Part shown: in pieces, positions 24,628-37,848 of the stretch
Numbering within the stretch: the first letter of the stretch is position 1
Layout of the letters: each line of letters opens with the position of its first letter
Source of the DNA: Coriaria nepalensis
Lineage: Eukaryota > Streptophyta > Magnoliopsida > Cucurbitales > Coriariaceae
NCBI GenBank assembly: GCA_027186245.1
Contig: CP114490.1
Coordinates: 15,001-79,000, forward strand
Direction: 5' to 3'
Length of the DNA: 64,000 nt
Notes under the pieces: generated by a model
The model's database searches: none
Told to the model about the DNA's origin: nothing
What the model saw: the letters and a program-made list of their open reading frames with translations, nothing else
Position numbers and translations under genes: made by a program

Positions 24628-24883
24628 GTTAAGTATTATAGCTTTTTCTCTGTTAATTTCCCTCTTGGGTTTTCCTTCATTTTGCTTTTAGAATTTCATT
24701 AAGATTTTGATTATTTCCTGATTATTTCTGGGGCTTTTTTTATTATTAAGATTTTCATAGTTAACACCCTGAGAATTTCAACTTCCCATTTCTTCCATTG
24801 TTATGGATACTAGATAGTATAGCTCCCTGTTAAATCCCAGTTTCTCTTTATAAAAAAAAATTTATTTCTTGCTGGTTTTCCAG
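24628..24883 (+). other. Probable 5'-UTR intron of the CRK gene
   Basis: A donor AAAAG|GTTAAG at 24628 and a pyrimidine tract ending TTTTCCAG at 24883 would place an intron 13 bases before the kinase start codon. The exon before it is CT-rich and includes a C run near 24574-24587. This is inferred from splice motifs only. Confidence 0.45.
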
Positions 24884-24896
24884 TACTCTATTTGTA

Positions 24897-27689
24897 ATGG
24901 GACTCTGTCATGGAAAACTGGAAGAAAACACAAGAACAATATCCACAAACCCCGAAGTTATCACTGGAAACAATCCAGAACCCGCAAATTCTCAAACCCG
25001 AAAATCCTCAAACAACTTCCCGTTTTACAGCCCCAGCCCTCTTCACACTCTCTTAAAAAATTCTCCATCAAATCCGAGCCAGAGGTCGACCCCTTTACGG
25101 ATTTTCAAGCAGCCATTTCCTCCTCCTTCTCCGGCTAAGCACATTAGAGCATTGCTTGCAAGAAGGCACGGGTCGGTCAAGCCCAATGAGGTCTCTATTC
25201 CTGAAGGCAGCGGTGAAAGTGAGATGTCATTGGACAAGAATTTCGGGTTCTCCAAGAACTTTGGAGCTCATTATGAGCTCGGCCTGGAAATTGGACGGGG
25301 CCATTTCGGGTTTACTTGCTCGGCCAAGGGTAAAAAGGGGAGCCTTAAGGGCCAGGATGTGGCTGTCAAAGTCATCCCCAAATCGAAGGTTTTTTTCCCC
25401 TCCCTCTCCTCTCTCTCTACCTTAATGTGATCACTCTCTAAACCTTGATAAGTTGTTAATGGGTACCATTTTTCTGTTTCAATTCTTTGATAGATGACGA
25501 CGGCAATAGCTATTGAGGATGTGAGGAGAGAAGTGAAGATGTTGAGGGCACTAACAGGACATAAGAATCTAGTCCAGTTCTATGATTCTTATGAAGATGA
25601 AGATAATGTTTACATTGTGATGGAGTAAGCTCTAGTTTGCTTTAGTTTTTGGGCTTAAAATATTCCATGATTTTGTACTTAACCCAAAATGTTATTGATA
25701 TTCACATTTTAATATTAGGGCTAAAAAGTTAATTAACTGGTTTTAGTTGTTCTTAGTCTTTGTTTTATTCCATGCTCTCTTTCAGGTTATGCAAAGGAGG
25801 CGAATTGTTAGATAGGATACTTTCTAGGTACCTATCCAGGTTTTTATTCATGAATCTAGACTTGCTTTCCTTTTTAACTTTCTGATTGCTGGTATTTTCA
25901 TCTTGTTTTTGTTTCAGAGGGGGAAAATACTCGGAAAGAGACGCTAAAGTTGTCTTGGTTCAGATTTTGAGCGTAACTGCTTTCTGTCATCTTCAAGGCG
26001 TTGTTCACCGTGACCTCAAGCCAGAGGTAAATCCCGAAAAACACCTAGTAATAGTGATAAGCAAATTCTTATGGTGATAAAATACCTTAACTTTTAGTAA
26101 TGCTTTCTTCCTCAGAATTTCCTCTTCACTTCAACAGAGGAGAATTCACCACTTAAAGCCATTGACTTTGGACTCTCGGACTATGTAAAGCCTGGCAAGA
26201 ACTTCAACCCGATAAATATTTCTCTCAAGTATTTCCTCAAAGATGGATGAAGTTGAATTCTGACTATATATTTAATATATTATACAGATGAGAGATTGAA
26301 TGATATTGTAGGGAGTGCATATTATGTTGCTCCTGAGGTCTTACACAGATCATACGGGACCGAAGCCGACATGTGGAGTATAGGTGTAATTGCTTATATT
26401 CTTTTATGTGGAAGCCGCCCCTTTTGGGCTCGAACAGAATCTGGAATCTTTCGGTCCGTTCTTAAGGCAGATCCAAATTTTGATGAAGCTCCTTGGTCTT
26501 CTTTATCTCCTGATGCTAGAGATTTCGTAAAGAGATTGTTGAACAAGGATTACCGTAAAAGACTTACTGCTTCTCAGGCTCTGTGTAAGTAAATTGAACC
26601 AAGCAATTCTCTCTCTTTTTTTTTTTTTGCTTTTGTTTTTTTTGAACTCGACTTATTATTATTTTTTAATATAGGTCATCCATGGTTGGCTAGTCATGAT
26701 GAGGAGAAGATTCCATTAGATATGATAGTTTACAAGCTTGTCAGAGCTTATATATTCTCATCTTCTTTGCGTAAATCGGCTCTAAGTGTAGGTTTTATCT
26801 AAGGATGTGTTTGGCTAACTGTTTGAAACTCCAGTTTGTGCTCACAAAACTGCAGTTTCTCTCAAATGTTGATGTAAATACTAATGTGGTCTATACCATT
26901 TTTTTTACAGGCTCTTGCAAAAACATTAACAATAGCACAACTGGCTTATCTTCGTGGACAATTTTCTCTCTTTTGTCCGAACAAAACCGGATTCATATCT
27001 TTGCAGAACTTTAAGACGGTTACCTTATAGCTATTTCATATTATATGCATATTTTCATTTAGTAATATAAATAATTTTAGTGGATCTTTTCTTAATTCAT
27101 AGTTTTTTAATTATGAATGAGCAGGCTTTAGTAAAGAATTCGACAGATGCTGTAAGGGATTCAAGGGTTTTAGATTATGCCAACATGGTAACCAAGATTA
27201 GTTTAGTGCTTCTTCACAAGATAAAGATGCTATACTGTAGTAATGATCAGCTGATTATGGTGCTTCCTTATGTTACAGGTTAGTTCTATACAATATAGAA
27301 AGCTGGATTTTGAAGAATTTTGTGCTTGTGCCATAAGTGTACATCAGCTTGAAGGTGGCGATACTTGGGAACAACATGCAAGACGAGCCCATGAACTGTT
27401 CGATAAGGACGGAAACCGGCCCATCATGATTGAAGAACTCGCCTCAGTGCGTTCTCTCTCTTTAGAAGTTAACTTCAAGGGAATTATTTCAAATGCTTTA
27501 TTCTTTATATATTTATTTTTTTCATTTAATACTTTTTTCCAGGAACTGGGACTTGGTCCGTTCGTACCTGTTCAAGTGGTTCTTCAAGATTGGATTCGAC
27601 ACTCCGACGGGAAGCTTAGTTTCTTAGGATTTGTCAAACTCTTACATGGGGTTTCTTCTAGAACATTACAAAAAGGCTTGAGACACTGA
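24897..27689 (+). CDS. CDPK-related protein kinase (CRK family)
   Basis: Ser/Thr kinase anchored at the plasma membrane; CRKs resemble calcium-dependent kinases but have degenerate EF-hands. Eleven coding exons join in phase: 24897-25388, 25494-25624, 25786-25827, 25918-26026, 26116-26194, 26288-26584, 26675-26787, 26911-27018, 27125-27187, 27279-27446, 27543-27689 (582 aa; CRKs are about 570-600). The N-terminus MGLCHGK has Gly2 for myristoylation and Cys4 for palmitoylation. A Pro/Ser-rich variable region precedes the kinase domain: glycine loop IGRGHFG (about 132), Lys158 in VAVK, HRDLKPE with Asp254, DFG Asp275, and [11 protein letters not shown]. The EF-hand-like tail spans about 430-570 and ends [17 protein letters not shown]. 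Intron 5 (26195-26287) starts with GC instead of GT. Closest by recall to Arabidopsis CRK1. Confidence 0.95.
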
Positions 27690-27989
27690 TGATGTCATAA
27701 CCATGAAATGTCTCGAGAAGATGGTATTGTAAACGAATTCGAGCAATTCGGTACTACAAAATATAAGATGCACTAAGCAATGCAGCAAGAATGCAAGATA
27801 TATTTTTCTTCTTTCTATCTTGTACAAGTTCCATTTTTAACTTTGTTTTTTTCCCCAATAATCTATTTTTGGATTTGGTTAGATCAAAGAAATATAATTA
27901 GGATATGAATTAAAGCGGGTTTTTGTACATCTTCCCCCTTTTCTTTCCATGTCAATTTAAAGCCAATTCCATATATTGTATTAAAGGTA
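27690..27989. other. CRK 3' flank up to the gypsy insertion
   Basis: Likely 3' UTR, with AATAAT-type signals near 27856. Gypsy element 2 is inserted only 300 bases after the kinase stop codon. Confidence 0.5.
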
Positions 27990-27994
27990 CATTT

Positions 27995-28619
27995 TGTTAT
28001 GCCTTATTTCGGGATAGGGTTAGAAATTGTGGCCGAATAGGGTCAGCTTGGCATTACTAAGGTTAAAGGGTTACCGGTCGATCTGACGATAGCCGAATAA
28101 GAGGATTGGTCCCAAGACGATACCGAGACTGACTTAGGTATTTCCCCACTCAATTCAGACACGGACAGATAGAGAGCTACTTACACTTGAGTAGATGGCG
28201 TGCCCCTAGTGTGTAAGGGTGAGGCAGTGCCACTGTCATTCATACACATGATAGAGGAAGACCATGACACCCGACAGTGAAGATGCGGAGCAATGAGAAC
28301 TTGACACCTATGTTGTTGTCTAGTATGGTGTTCTATCCTGGTCCCTTAGTTTAGTCTCCTCAGCCAGATTTCACCGCCTTCAGCAAGTATAAATATCTCC
28401 TAACAAAAGGGTAAGATGTAATGCTATTTTGGCTAGAGAAAGAAACATCTTACAATCACTCACATCTCTTTAAATCTCTCTAGAAAATTGACTAGAGCAT
28501 TGGAGTGGAGCTTGTCGGCAACCTCCCTGACCATAGTGTGTCGTTGCGTGCAGGTACTGATCTAGGAGCATACTATGGACAGAAGAACCCTCTGTGGTGG
28601 AAAGAAATTCACTCCAACA
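27995..28619 (+). repeat. Left LTR of gypsy element 2
   Basis: 625 bases, TGTTATGCC to CCAACA. TATA-like TATAAATATC near 28388. It is followed by one G and the primer-binding site. Confidence 0.93.
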
Positions 28620-28620
28620 G

Positions 28621-28640
28621 TTTGGTGCCGACTGTGAGGA
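28621..28640 (+). promoter_or_regulatory. Primer-binding site of gypsy element 2
   Basis: TTTGGTGCCGACTGTGAGG follows the LTR after one spacer G. Its partner tRNA was not assigned. Confidence 0.65.
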
Positions 28641-29239
28641 CATTTTTTTCCACTCTTAAAGCTCCAATGGATCAAAAAAAAAAAAAAAAACTGGCGGAAA
28701 GAAGTGTAAAAAATGGAAAATTGCGGAGAAGAGCGAATGAGAGAAAATAAAGGAGAAGGAATAGACGAAGATAGAGGGATACTGCCTCCCTTGCATGAAA
28801 TGAGAGTGATATGTTATGGGAACGCTGATAGGAGACAACCCGGGCCTTCCTAAACCCCCCAAATGGCTAGCAGCAAGATGGAAATATTGCAACCCATAGA
28901 AAGAATAAAAAGAGGGCTGGCCGAGAGGGTCAGCCAGGTGGTGGAACACTCTATTGAAGCTAGAATGGCGGAGGTGAGAGAAGAAATAAGGCGAGGAGGA
29001 ATAGGTGAGATAAGGAATATAAGCTTGCGTAATTCTTAAGGGGAATGCCGAGACGCCCCCGTGAGTGAAACATCTCAAACGGAGGAGAACGATGCGACCT
29101 CCCAGTTAAGGGCTGCGATGACAAGAGAAGAGCCGAGGAGCTCATTGAGCACAGCTTAGAACTCCAATCCCCTCAAGACATCAAAGGAACTCACATCCAT
29201 TACCAGGGGATCTGAGGAGTCTAGAGAATAAACGAGGGT

Positions 29240-30290
29240 CATCTGTGAGTTAACTAGACGGATGAAGGAGTTGGAGGCGGCGGTTAAGGGAACATCTATG
29301 TGTATGGATGAGCCGGAGAACCTTTACTGAGCGGGTACAAGGTGTCGCCTTACCGAGGAAGTTCAGAGCCCCCGCCTTGATGTATGAAAAAACTAAGGAC
29401 CCTCAGGATCATGTCAACTCATATAAGATGTGCATGAGAATGAATGACATGTCTGACGAGCTAATGTGTCAGTGCTTCTACATTACTATGGCTGACTCAG
29501 CAAGTGACTGATATCGAGTCCTCACTTCGGGTTTCATTGATTCATTTGATGAGCTGAAAAAGTTGTTCATATCCAACTTTTGGGGTGTAGCGAACACATG
29601 ACTTCCCCTCATAAGTCTTTACACAATGAAGCAGCATCAAGGAGAAGATTTGTTGGATTACATCGAACGCTTAAACAGGGCCGCCAAAAAGGTGGATCGA
29701 CCCAGAGATATTGGGGTCTTATATGCTTTCTTGGGAGGGACGATGGATAAGAAATTGATCAGTCGCTCAGGTAAGAAATGTTTCAGCTCTTACGTGGAAG
29801 CCCTTATTGAGGCCAAGAGAATTTGAGTGGATAGGGATATTCTCGCCTCCCCATTAAGGAGTTAGGGGGAGAAAGGAAAAAATAGCTGAGGGCCGAAAGG
29901 AAAAAATAGCTGAGATGACCCCATGGGAAGGGGGAGTGGAGAGAAGAGAAGAAGAAGAGAGAAGAGGAAATAAGAAGCCCAAAAGGGAAGAGGGCAACCC
30001 TGTTCCTCAGCAATACCTCAGCAATACATAGAGGTAATCTATAATCGCTTCAGGAACCACAACCTGTTTAGGGCTCCTAAGCCCCTTAGAAGTGCACTTT
30101 CCTAATGAGATCGAGGATTTTATTGCCAGTATCATGGAGATCAAGACCATAAGACGGAGGATTACTGACATCTAAAACGTGAAATTGAGAGGCTAATCTA
30201 AGAGGGGCTATTGGGGGAATTCATAAACAGAGAAGGAAGGGAGAACCTGAGCCGGGGGGGGGGGGGGGGAAGTGAGGAAATGATAGAAAC
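29240..30290 (+). pseudogene. Degraded gag of gypsy element 2
   Basis: It retains DHVNSYKMCMRM, ELMCQCFY, FDELKKLF, LLDYIERLNRA and, near 30120-30200, a YCQYHGDQDHKTEDY knuckle-like segment in which the last Cys is Tyr. Several in-frame stops interrupt it, for example at about 29509 and 29599. It aligns throughout with the gag of element 1. Poly-G at about 30257 shifts the frame before pol. Confidence 0.85.
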
Positions 30291-30489
30291 AAAGACCGAG
30301 AAGGGAACCATCAAGGAAGCAAGCTCAGCCACCAGAATGTAGTAAGAGAAATCCAAGTGATTGTTTGAGGGCCTGAAAGAGGAGACTCGGGGTGGTAGAA
30401 GAATAAGTGGATGAGGAGTTTGAGGCAGGTTGAAGTGTTCTCCGTGTCTTCATCGATCGACATAACTTTTAACCACTTAGACGAAGAGG

Positions 30490-33400
30490 GAGTAGTATAC
30501 CCCCATAATGATGCCCTTGTCATCTCAGGCAACGTGGCCTAATATACCGGTTGCTAGTGGATTCAGGCAGTGCGATGGATGTCCTGCCTTATCTACCTTT
30601 AACAAGATGGCCATCAGCAACACTGACTTTCAGCCTATCAATACTCCCTTGACTAGATTCTCAAGGAGGTCTTTATATCCTGAGGGGATGATAAGTTTAC
30701 CGATGACTTTAGGCGAAGGGGCCCAAAGAGCTACTGTCATGGTAAATTTTATGACCATTAACTTCTTATCGGAGTATAACATCATCCTAGGACAACCTTT
30801 CACTAACTCCCTTGGGGCTATTATTTCCACCAAACAATGGTGATAAAATTCCTCACCGAAGAAGGAGTGGGAATGGTAAAAGGGAACCAAGAGAGCTTCC
30901 AAAGATACTATTTGATCTCGCTCAAAAAGGGCGGCATCGGCTCAGAAATGGAAGTCTATATGGTGGATAGTGCCTAGCCTAATGATGAGGAAGAGGGTAA
31001 ACGGGCTGAAGAAGAAAGAAGAGGGGAAGAAGATAGGAGAAGGAGGATGAGAGTCTTCTCAATAGAGACCCTTCATTATATTGAATTCTCTAGGGGAAGA
31101 AAATTGAAAGCAAGAACGGGGCTGACTGAGGGCGACCTGAAGGCTGTAGTTCAAACCTTGGAGAAGAATTTGGACATGTTTGCCTGGGAAACGGCTGAAT
31201 TAACAAGCATTACCAGGAATGTCATCGTCCATCAACTCTGTTAGGCCCGGGGAAAAACTGATAAGGCAGAGGAGGAAGAAGTTTAATGAGGAGAGAAATA
31301 GAGCCACCGTTGAGGAAATGAGGAAGTTACTAGTGATGGGGGTGATCCAAGAGGTCTAATACCTAGAGTGGCTCTCGAATGTGGTTCTAATATCCAAAGG
31401 GGTGGGAAAATAGAGGCTCTACGTGGACTTCAAGAACTTGAATGTTGTATGTCCCAAGGACAGCTACCCGCTTCCTAGTATAGACTTGATGGTAGACACT
31501 ACGGCGGGGAATGAATTTGAGCTTTATGGATACCTACTCAGGATATTCCAAGTGAAGCTTTGCCTAGGAGATTAGGAGCAAACCACCTTCATAATCGATA
31601 AAGGTACCTACTGTTATAATGCGATGCCTTTCGGATTGAAAAATGCAGGGATAACTTTCTAAGGGTTGGTGAATGACATGTTCCAAAAACAGCTGGGGAA
31701 GACTATGAAGGTATATGTAGACGACATCCTGATTAAGAGCATGAGGGAGGATCACGCTGAGCACCTCAACAAAGCATTTGATGTCATGAGAAGTTATGAG
31801 ATGAAGCTAAATCCCGAGAAGTGTGCCTTCGGATGGGATCGGGAAAATTTTTGAGGTACATAGTACACCAAAAGGGGAATCAAAGCTAATCTTGAGAAGG
31901 TTCAGGCCATCATAAGCCTAAAGACCCCGCAAACAAAGAAGATCCAAGCCTTTATGGGCATAGTGGCTGTACTCAACCGCTTCATGAGTTGCTCGGCTGA
32001 CAAATACCTGTCATTCTTTAAAGCGTTGAAGTGCTCCAATGTTAAAGGGTGGACAGAAGACTGTGATAAAGCATTTGAGGAGCTCAAAAGATACCTGGCG
32101 TGTATCCCTCGACTAAATAAACCGGGGATAGGAGAAGAACTAAGTCTTTACGTCGCAGTCAGCGAAGTGGCAGTCAGCTTAGTACTGGTTAAGGAGGAAG
32201 GGGGGATACAAATATTGGTGTACTACACTAGTAAAGTGTTGAGTGAGGCTGAGGAAAGTTTTTCGTACATGAACAAGGTTGCATTTGCTCTGGTAGTTGC
32301 AGGAAGGAAACTGAGGCCGTATTTTCAAACTCATCCCATTGTCGTGATGATTAATCTGTCGCTAAAGCAGATCCTACAAAACCCCGATACATCATGAAGA
32401 TTGCTGAAGTGGTTGGTTGAGCTGGGTGAAATCAATATAACATACAAATTCAGGGTCGCAATTAAAGCACAGGCTCTGGTTGACTTCATCTCGGAGTACT
32501 TCGACGAGGGACCTACTGATGTAGAAAAATCAAAGGCAGATGTTGTCTACTTCAAACGAGCGTTCAACCCTCCCTACTGGACACTACAGGTGGACGAGGC
32601 GGTGTACAAAGAAGGTTGTGGGGCTAGATTGATCCTCGCCTCTCCTAAGGGAATGAGGCCGAGTACGAAGCGCTCCTGGTCCGGTTAAGATTAGCCAAAA
32701 AAGTAGGGGCTGAACGAATCAGCATAACCAATGACTCTCAGGTAGTTGTATCACAAGTACGAGGAGAGTTCAAGGCAAGATCAGAGAAGATGAGGGCTTA
32801 TCAAAAAGTGGATGAGGCTATATAGAAAATATTCGAAGGGTATGAAGTGGAACACATCTCGAGGGGTGCTAATGCCGATGTTGACGCCTTTGCAAAATTA
32901 GCAACATTACCACAGACGGATTTGTCTGCTGAAGTAGTGAAGAGATACCTTAACCTGTCTAGCATCTCAACAGAGGAGGTCATAATGACCCTAGAAGATG
33001 AAGGATAGATAAGGGCTATAAAAAAAATACCCGACGAATAGGGAACTGCCCGCTTCAAGGAGAGAATCCGGAAGGGTAAGAGCCTAAGCAGCAAGGTGTG
33101 TAATGGTGGGGGATATATTATTCCAAAGAAGATATTCATAGCCTATGCTGATGTGCATCTCAGATGATGAAAATGAGTTGTTGTTGAGGGATATCCATGA
33201 GGGAGTGTACGGGAGCCACTCGGCTGGGCTGACGATAGTTCAGAAACTAATGAAGAAGGGATACTTCTGGCCTACAATGAAAAGAGATGCCAAGTATCAC
33301 AACAGTCAGTGTAGGGACTGTGAATTTCATGCTAGTATCTAATGAAGACCTCCCGTAAAATTAAGCTTAATTTACACCTCATGGCCTTTCACCAGATGGG

Positions 33401-34200
33401 GGATGGATCTCATCGGACCCCTAATACAAGGAACAAAGTAGAAGAAGTATGTAGTGGTAGCCATTGACTACTTCATAAAGTGGATCGAGGTCGAGCCTTT
33501 AACATTAATAACGGAGGCTGCGACGACCAAATTTCTGTGGAAAAATATCGTGTACAGGTTCGGCGTGCCTTTGAGCATCTTTACAAACAATGAGAGGCAA
33601 TTCAATAACACTAAGTTCAGAAAATTCTATGATGACTTCAAGATCATGCACTTTACTTCGTCCCCATACCATCCTAAAGCAAATGGTCAGGTAAAAGCGG
33701 CTAATAAAGTCATCAAGAGCCTACTAAAAAAAAGCTGGAGGAAGAAGGAAGAAACTAGGCTGATGAATTGCCCTCGATGCTATAGGTGATTCGTACCACG
33801 CCTCAAAGTGCAACAGGAGAAACTCCTTTCAACTTAACATTTGGATCTGAAGATATGGTACCATCAAAGGTGAACCTGTCTTCATACTGAAGACTATCTT
33901 TTACCGAGGAGGGGAACAATGTTCCTCTGGCAGAGTCTATCGACTTGCTTCAAGGACGAAGCTCTCAAGAAGAGGATTGAGCGCCATTATAACAAGGGTG
34001 CGGACCTCATGCCAATCCATGTAGGAGTCTTGGTCCTCAGGAAAATTGTTAATCTCAAACAGAAATGCCCTTTGGAGCCCAATTGGGAAGAGCCTTATAA
34101 GATTTCTCATGAAATCAGACCGGGGACATACAAGCTATTGAATCAAGCAGGAAAAAAATCTAATGCACCTTTAGAACTCGGAAAATATGAAATTCTATAG
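30490..34200 (+). pseudogene. Degraded pol (protease, RT, RNase H, archaeal-type RNase H, integrase) of gypsy element 2
   Basis: Protease: a VDSGSAMDVL active-site segment (near 30550) and a YNIILGQPF segment (30777). Reverse transcriptase at about 31250-31860, with YVDDILIKS at 31717. RNase H at about 31950-32400, then a second RNase H at about 32570-32910 beginning WTLQVDEA. Integrase at about 33140-33800 has the HHCC zinc region ending CRDC. Its core is damaged: the second catalytic Asp is Asn (in FTNNERQF) and the Glu position reads Lys (in NGQVKAANK). The C-terminus NWEEPYKI to GTYKL ends near 34200. Numerous TAG/TGA stops, so non-functional. Confidence 0.9.
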
Positions 34201-34317
34201 TAGAGGGATCGACGAAGGACAAGGTAATTAATGTAATATTGCTATTGTTATTCAGGTAACTCAGTTTCCCACCATCTACGAAATAAAGAAATCACATATT
34301 GGCAAAAGTATCCTCCA

Positions 34318-34700
34318 TAGAAAACTTAGAATGCTTATTTGGCATTCAAGGTGATCAAGAACTGAGCACACTATAAGGACTCAGCGACTTGGCATGCTTA
34401 TTTGGCATCCAAGTTATTGAAGAACTGAGCACTCGAAAAGGGGCTCAATCACTTGGAATACTTATTTGGCATCAAAGTCATTGAAGAACTGAGCACCTGA
34501 AAAGAGGCTTGCTTAGAATGCTTATTTAGCTTCCAAGTCATTGAAGAACTGAGCACCCGCCAGGGGTTCAACCACTTGAAATGCTTATTTGACATCCAAG
34601 TCACTGAAGAACTGAGCACCCGCCAAGGGGCTCAACCACTTAGAAAGCTTATTTGGCATCCAAGTCATGGAGGAACTAAGTGCGCAACTGGGCTTCGACG
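34318..34700 (+). repeat. 64-bp tandem array in gypsy element 2
   Basis: Six copies of a 60-64-base unit. The ACTTGG/ACTTAG anchor occurs at 34324, 34387, 34451, 34511, 34574 and 34638. The unit contains GCTTATTTGGCATCCAAGT and GAAGAACTGAGCACCCG and is recognisably related to the 69-bp unit of element 1. Confidence 0.95.
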
Positions 34701-34987
34701 TATAAAAAAAAAGAGTTAAAAGACATGAAGACCTTATCACAGGGGACGCAATACTTACAATAATTTGGTTTATTTGACAAACTCAACCCGGTGCTTTCAG
34801 TTTCTCAAAGAAGGAGGAGGAAACTAAATATTAAGAAAGAGACTATACACTAGTTAAGTACGAAAAATGCAAGCATTATGAAGACAAGATAAAGATTGAA
34901 GTAAGAAAATTTCATTAAGTCCAAGGGTATTAAAGAAGAAGTTGTTACAAATAATAATAATAATAATAATAAAATGACAAAATAAGT

Positions 34988-37030
34988 TCATAGAATAGAT
35001 GAAGGAGAATGGTTAACCACAATTACATTATTAGGAGCAAAAGGAATAGCCCTCTCCTCGGCCGCCTCAACCTTAATTGCCCCTCCACCCACAAATTCGG
35101 CCCCCGCCTCAGCGCCATGATCTTCTTCACCCGAAAGCTCGATTTCATCGACATTGACAGAAGGGAACTTTAATTCAACAACGACAAGGCACGATAGAAA
35201 GCCTTTCTTGCTGATCTTGGTCTTCAGATTAGAGAACTCCTCAGACTTCAAATAGTTGGCCACCATAGCCTTCTCTATCTACAAGACTTGGGATTTGAGC
35301 TCACCCAGCTCAGCTCGAGAAACCTCCGCATCAACACGAGCAGCCTCCAACTTAGCTCGAGTAATATCTAACATGGCTCGAGTAGTCCCCAAGTTCACCT
35401 GAACGTCTTGGAGATGGACCAAGCCAGCCTTTCTGAGGTCAACCTCCTTATGGTACCGCTGGATAAACTGATTCTTTTCAGAATTCAACTCTTTAATCTG
35501 CTGAACTGAGGCAAGGATGCTTTACTTCAGTCGCTCATTTTCTGAATATAGGCGCTCAACCTCATCTTGCCGAAAGGTTTAAATAGAGGAACCTATGATA
35601 GTCAAGGCAATTTAACATTGTAACAAAAGAATAAGGTTAAAGGGGAAAAGGAGAAAGGAGGAACAATATATATATATATATAATAAGTAAAACTTACGGT
35701 AGAAAGGTAGGCACTAAGGATTTTGTGCACCTCAGAAAGAGGGAGCCCCATCAACTTCAGATTCTCTGAAGACAGATGAAGCTTAGATGTCTCCCTCAAA
35801 GAGTCCACACTAAGCTGCGGCTCTAACGTGAGCCCAGACCCAGGCCCAGACTGCTGAGCCAGAAAGGCCAAAAGTGCAGTCCCCCATGAGAAAAGAAAAG
35901 AAGAGGGAGAAGCTCCATGAGGCTGAGGCACGGGGACTACAAGGGGGACCTGAGTCGGCATGATCGGTAATGAGGGTGAGAAACCAAACACCTTAACCCT
36001 CGAAGGGGCCTCCTCGATCCTAGGTCTTTTGCTCTGACTCTGGGTCGGCTCGACCGAAGGAGTTTCATTCCTTTTCCTAGCTCATCGCCTCTCCTGGCGC
36101 TCCCGATATTTTTGGTCAGTCAGTGCAATGACTTCAGCGGTAGAAAGTTTCTCTACAAAAAAATGGCACAAGTGTCAACAAAAGGATGAAGTAAAATAAA
36201 AAAGAGACGCCTAGACGCTTGACAACAGAAAGGAAGCTGTAGAGGAGGAGAGTCATCGGCTCATAAACGGGTATGGTGTGAAGGGGTCGACGTCTAGGGG
36301 GAGGTCAGCGCAAACTGTACCACAGTTAATCAGGCGATCTAACATCATAATCGCCCTAAAATTCCTCTCATCTTCAGGTTTGCTCATGATGGCTCCCAAA
36401 ACCGCCTCATCAACCTCAGAGAGTAACAAGTCTGCATTGGTTATGCACTTCTCTTGGAAGTTGGTGCATATGGAGTAGTGAGAAGCTGGGCACTACCAAC
36501 TCTCAGTCAGAGCGAACCACTTCTCTTTCCAATGCTTATTGGCTTAAGGGAGGCCAGTTATCAGTTTTCCCTTCTCTAAAGTACTAACCCTGATTAGTCT
36601 GACTCAGACTCACCAAGGAATAGAAGAAGGTGCTTCAAGGAGCACGCCTAGTCTCCTCAAAATACAATACACCAGACATTCAGAACTAGTTGACATGGGG
36701 GTAATCGCCAGGTATGTAATACGGGCTACAGGACAGGATGAAGTGGTACTCTGAAGCCCCAAGCAAACATGTTCGTGTATACTGCCGTTTTAGCTGACTT
36801 GTCAGTGCCCACGGTAGACATCCGTTAATGCTCCTCAGGCACTCTTATGTTGATAGAGGAGGGAATGTTGTACTTAGTCAGGATGAAGAAGCGGTCATCC
36901 TCATCAAATTTAGACACTACGTCCTTGTAGTGGTCTGGTCTGGCTGAGCTGCCCCCTTGGTTCTTTTCTTCAGCTCAGGTCTAGCCTTCCTAGGCCTATC
37001 CTGCTAAGAAGTACCTGACCATGATCAGGG
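34988..37030 (-). pseudogene. Antisense ORF of gypsy element 2 (aORF), broken
   Basis: Minus-strand coding pieces: an N-terminal part near 37030-36800 (a DDRFFILTKYNIPSS-like segment), a middle part near 36390-36260 (DERNFRAIMMLDRLINC), a Pro/Ser-rich part at 35991-35602, a coiled-coil-like part at 35488-35279 with repeated ITRAxLExAR-type heptads, and an acidic C-terminal part at 35266-34988 with FLSCLVVVELKF. They match the element 1 antisense ORF piece by piece. Frameshifts and stops separate them. Confidence 0.7.
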
Positions 37031-37848
37031 GAATGAGTCAGCCTCAGGTCAAATGATAGATGACTAAGGAGGATTCTAAGGTCAGTTGACGGGTTAAAAA
37101 TCGAATAAATGTTGATGAAAGGGGGGGGGGGGGTGAAGAGGATTATGATGCCAATTAACTAGGTAAAAATTGCCTAAGTGTGAAGATTTCCTAAATACGA
37201 GAAGTCTGGGGGAAATGAGTCAGTCCTGGGCCTTAGAAAAAGGTTAAACACCTATGAGTTCAATTCCTATACTTATTTCGATCAAAACCCAGTTTTCAAA
37301 ATAAAAATAAAAGCGGGAAAAGACTCGCACCAAGAACAGTCATGAAAAATGAAGAACAAGCGAAGAAAACTGAAAATAAAGAACATGCAGAAAGGAGGAG
37401 AAACTTACTTAGTCATATATGCTTTCTGAAGTTATTGAAACAAGCCGAGGTTCACGGCGGTGGAAACAACGATGAAATGTGAGCATATTCGACGAGGATA
37501 GAGAAAACAAGAAAGAGAGTGGAAACTTGGGAGTTGAAGAAAAGTTTCGGATGAAGAAAAAAATGGCAGAAGAGAAAGGAAAAAAAGAAGGGAAAAAGGA
37601 GAAGGAAGGGAAAGAGACGCGACAGTTGCGTGCGAAAAGGATGACAGATGACACATGTCCTGACACGAATAGTAGTAATGAATAACGAATGGTGCGAGCA
37701 TCGAGGTGCATTTAAGGCGACGACATGCATCTTTTCACGTTCCTCAAGATAAACGGGTCAGTGGAAAATGAGACAATGTGTCGGTCGAAACAGGGGTCAG
37801 GATGACACATAACCCCTAGAGAATGTGACAACGTGCCAATGGGCTAGT

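Noticed and set aside
37409..37730. Three overlapping minus-strand ORFs near the 3' end of element 2
   Set aside because: Purine-rich low-complexity sequence gives Phe/Ser-rich frames; no conserved counterpart in element 1.
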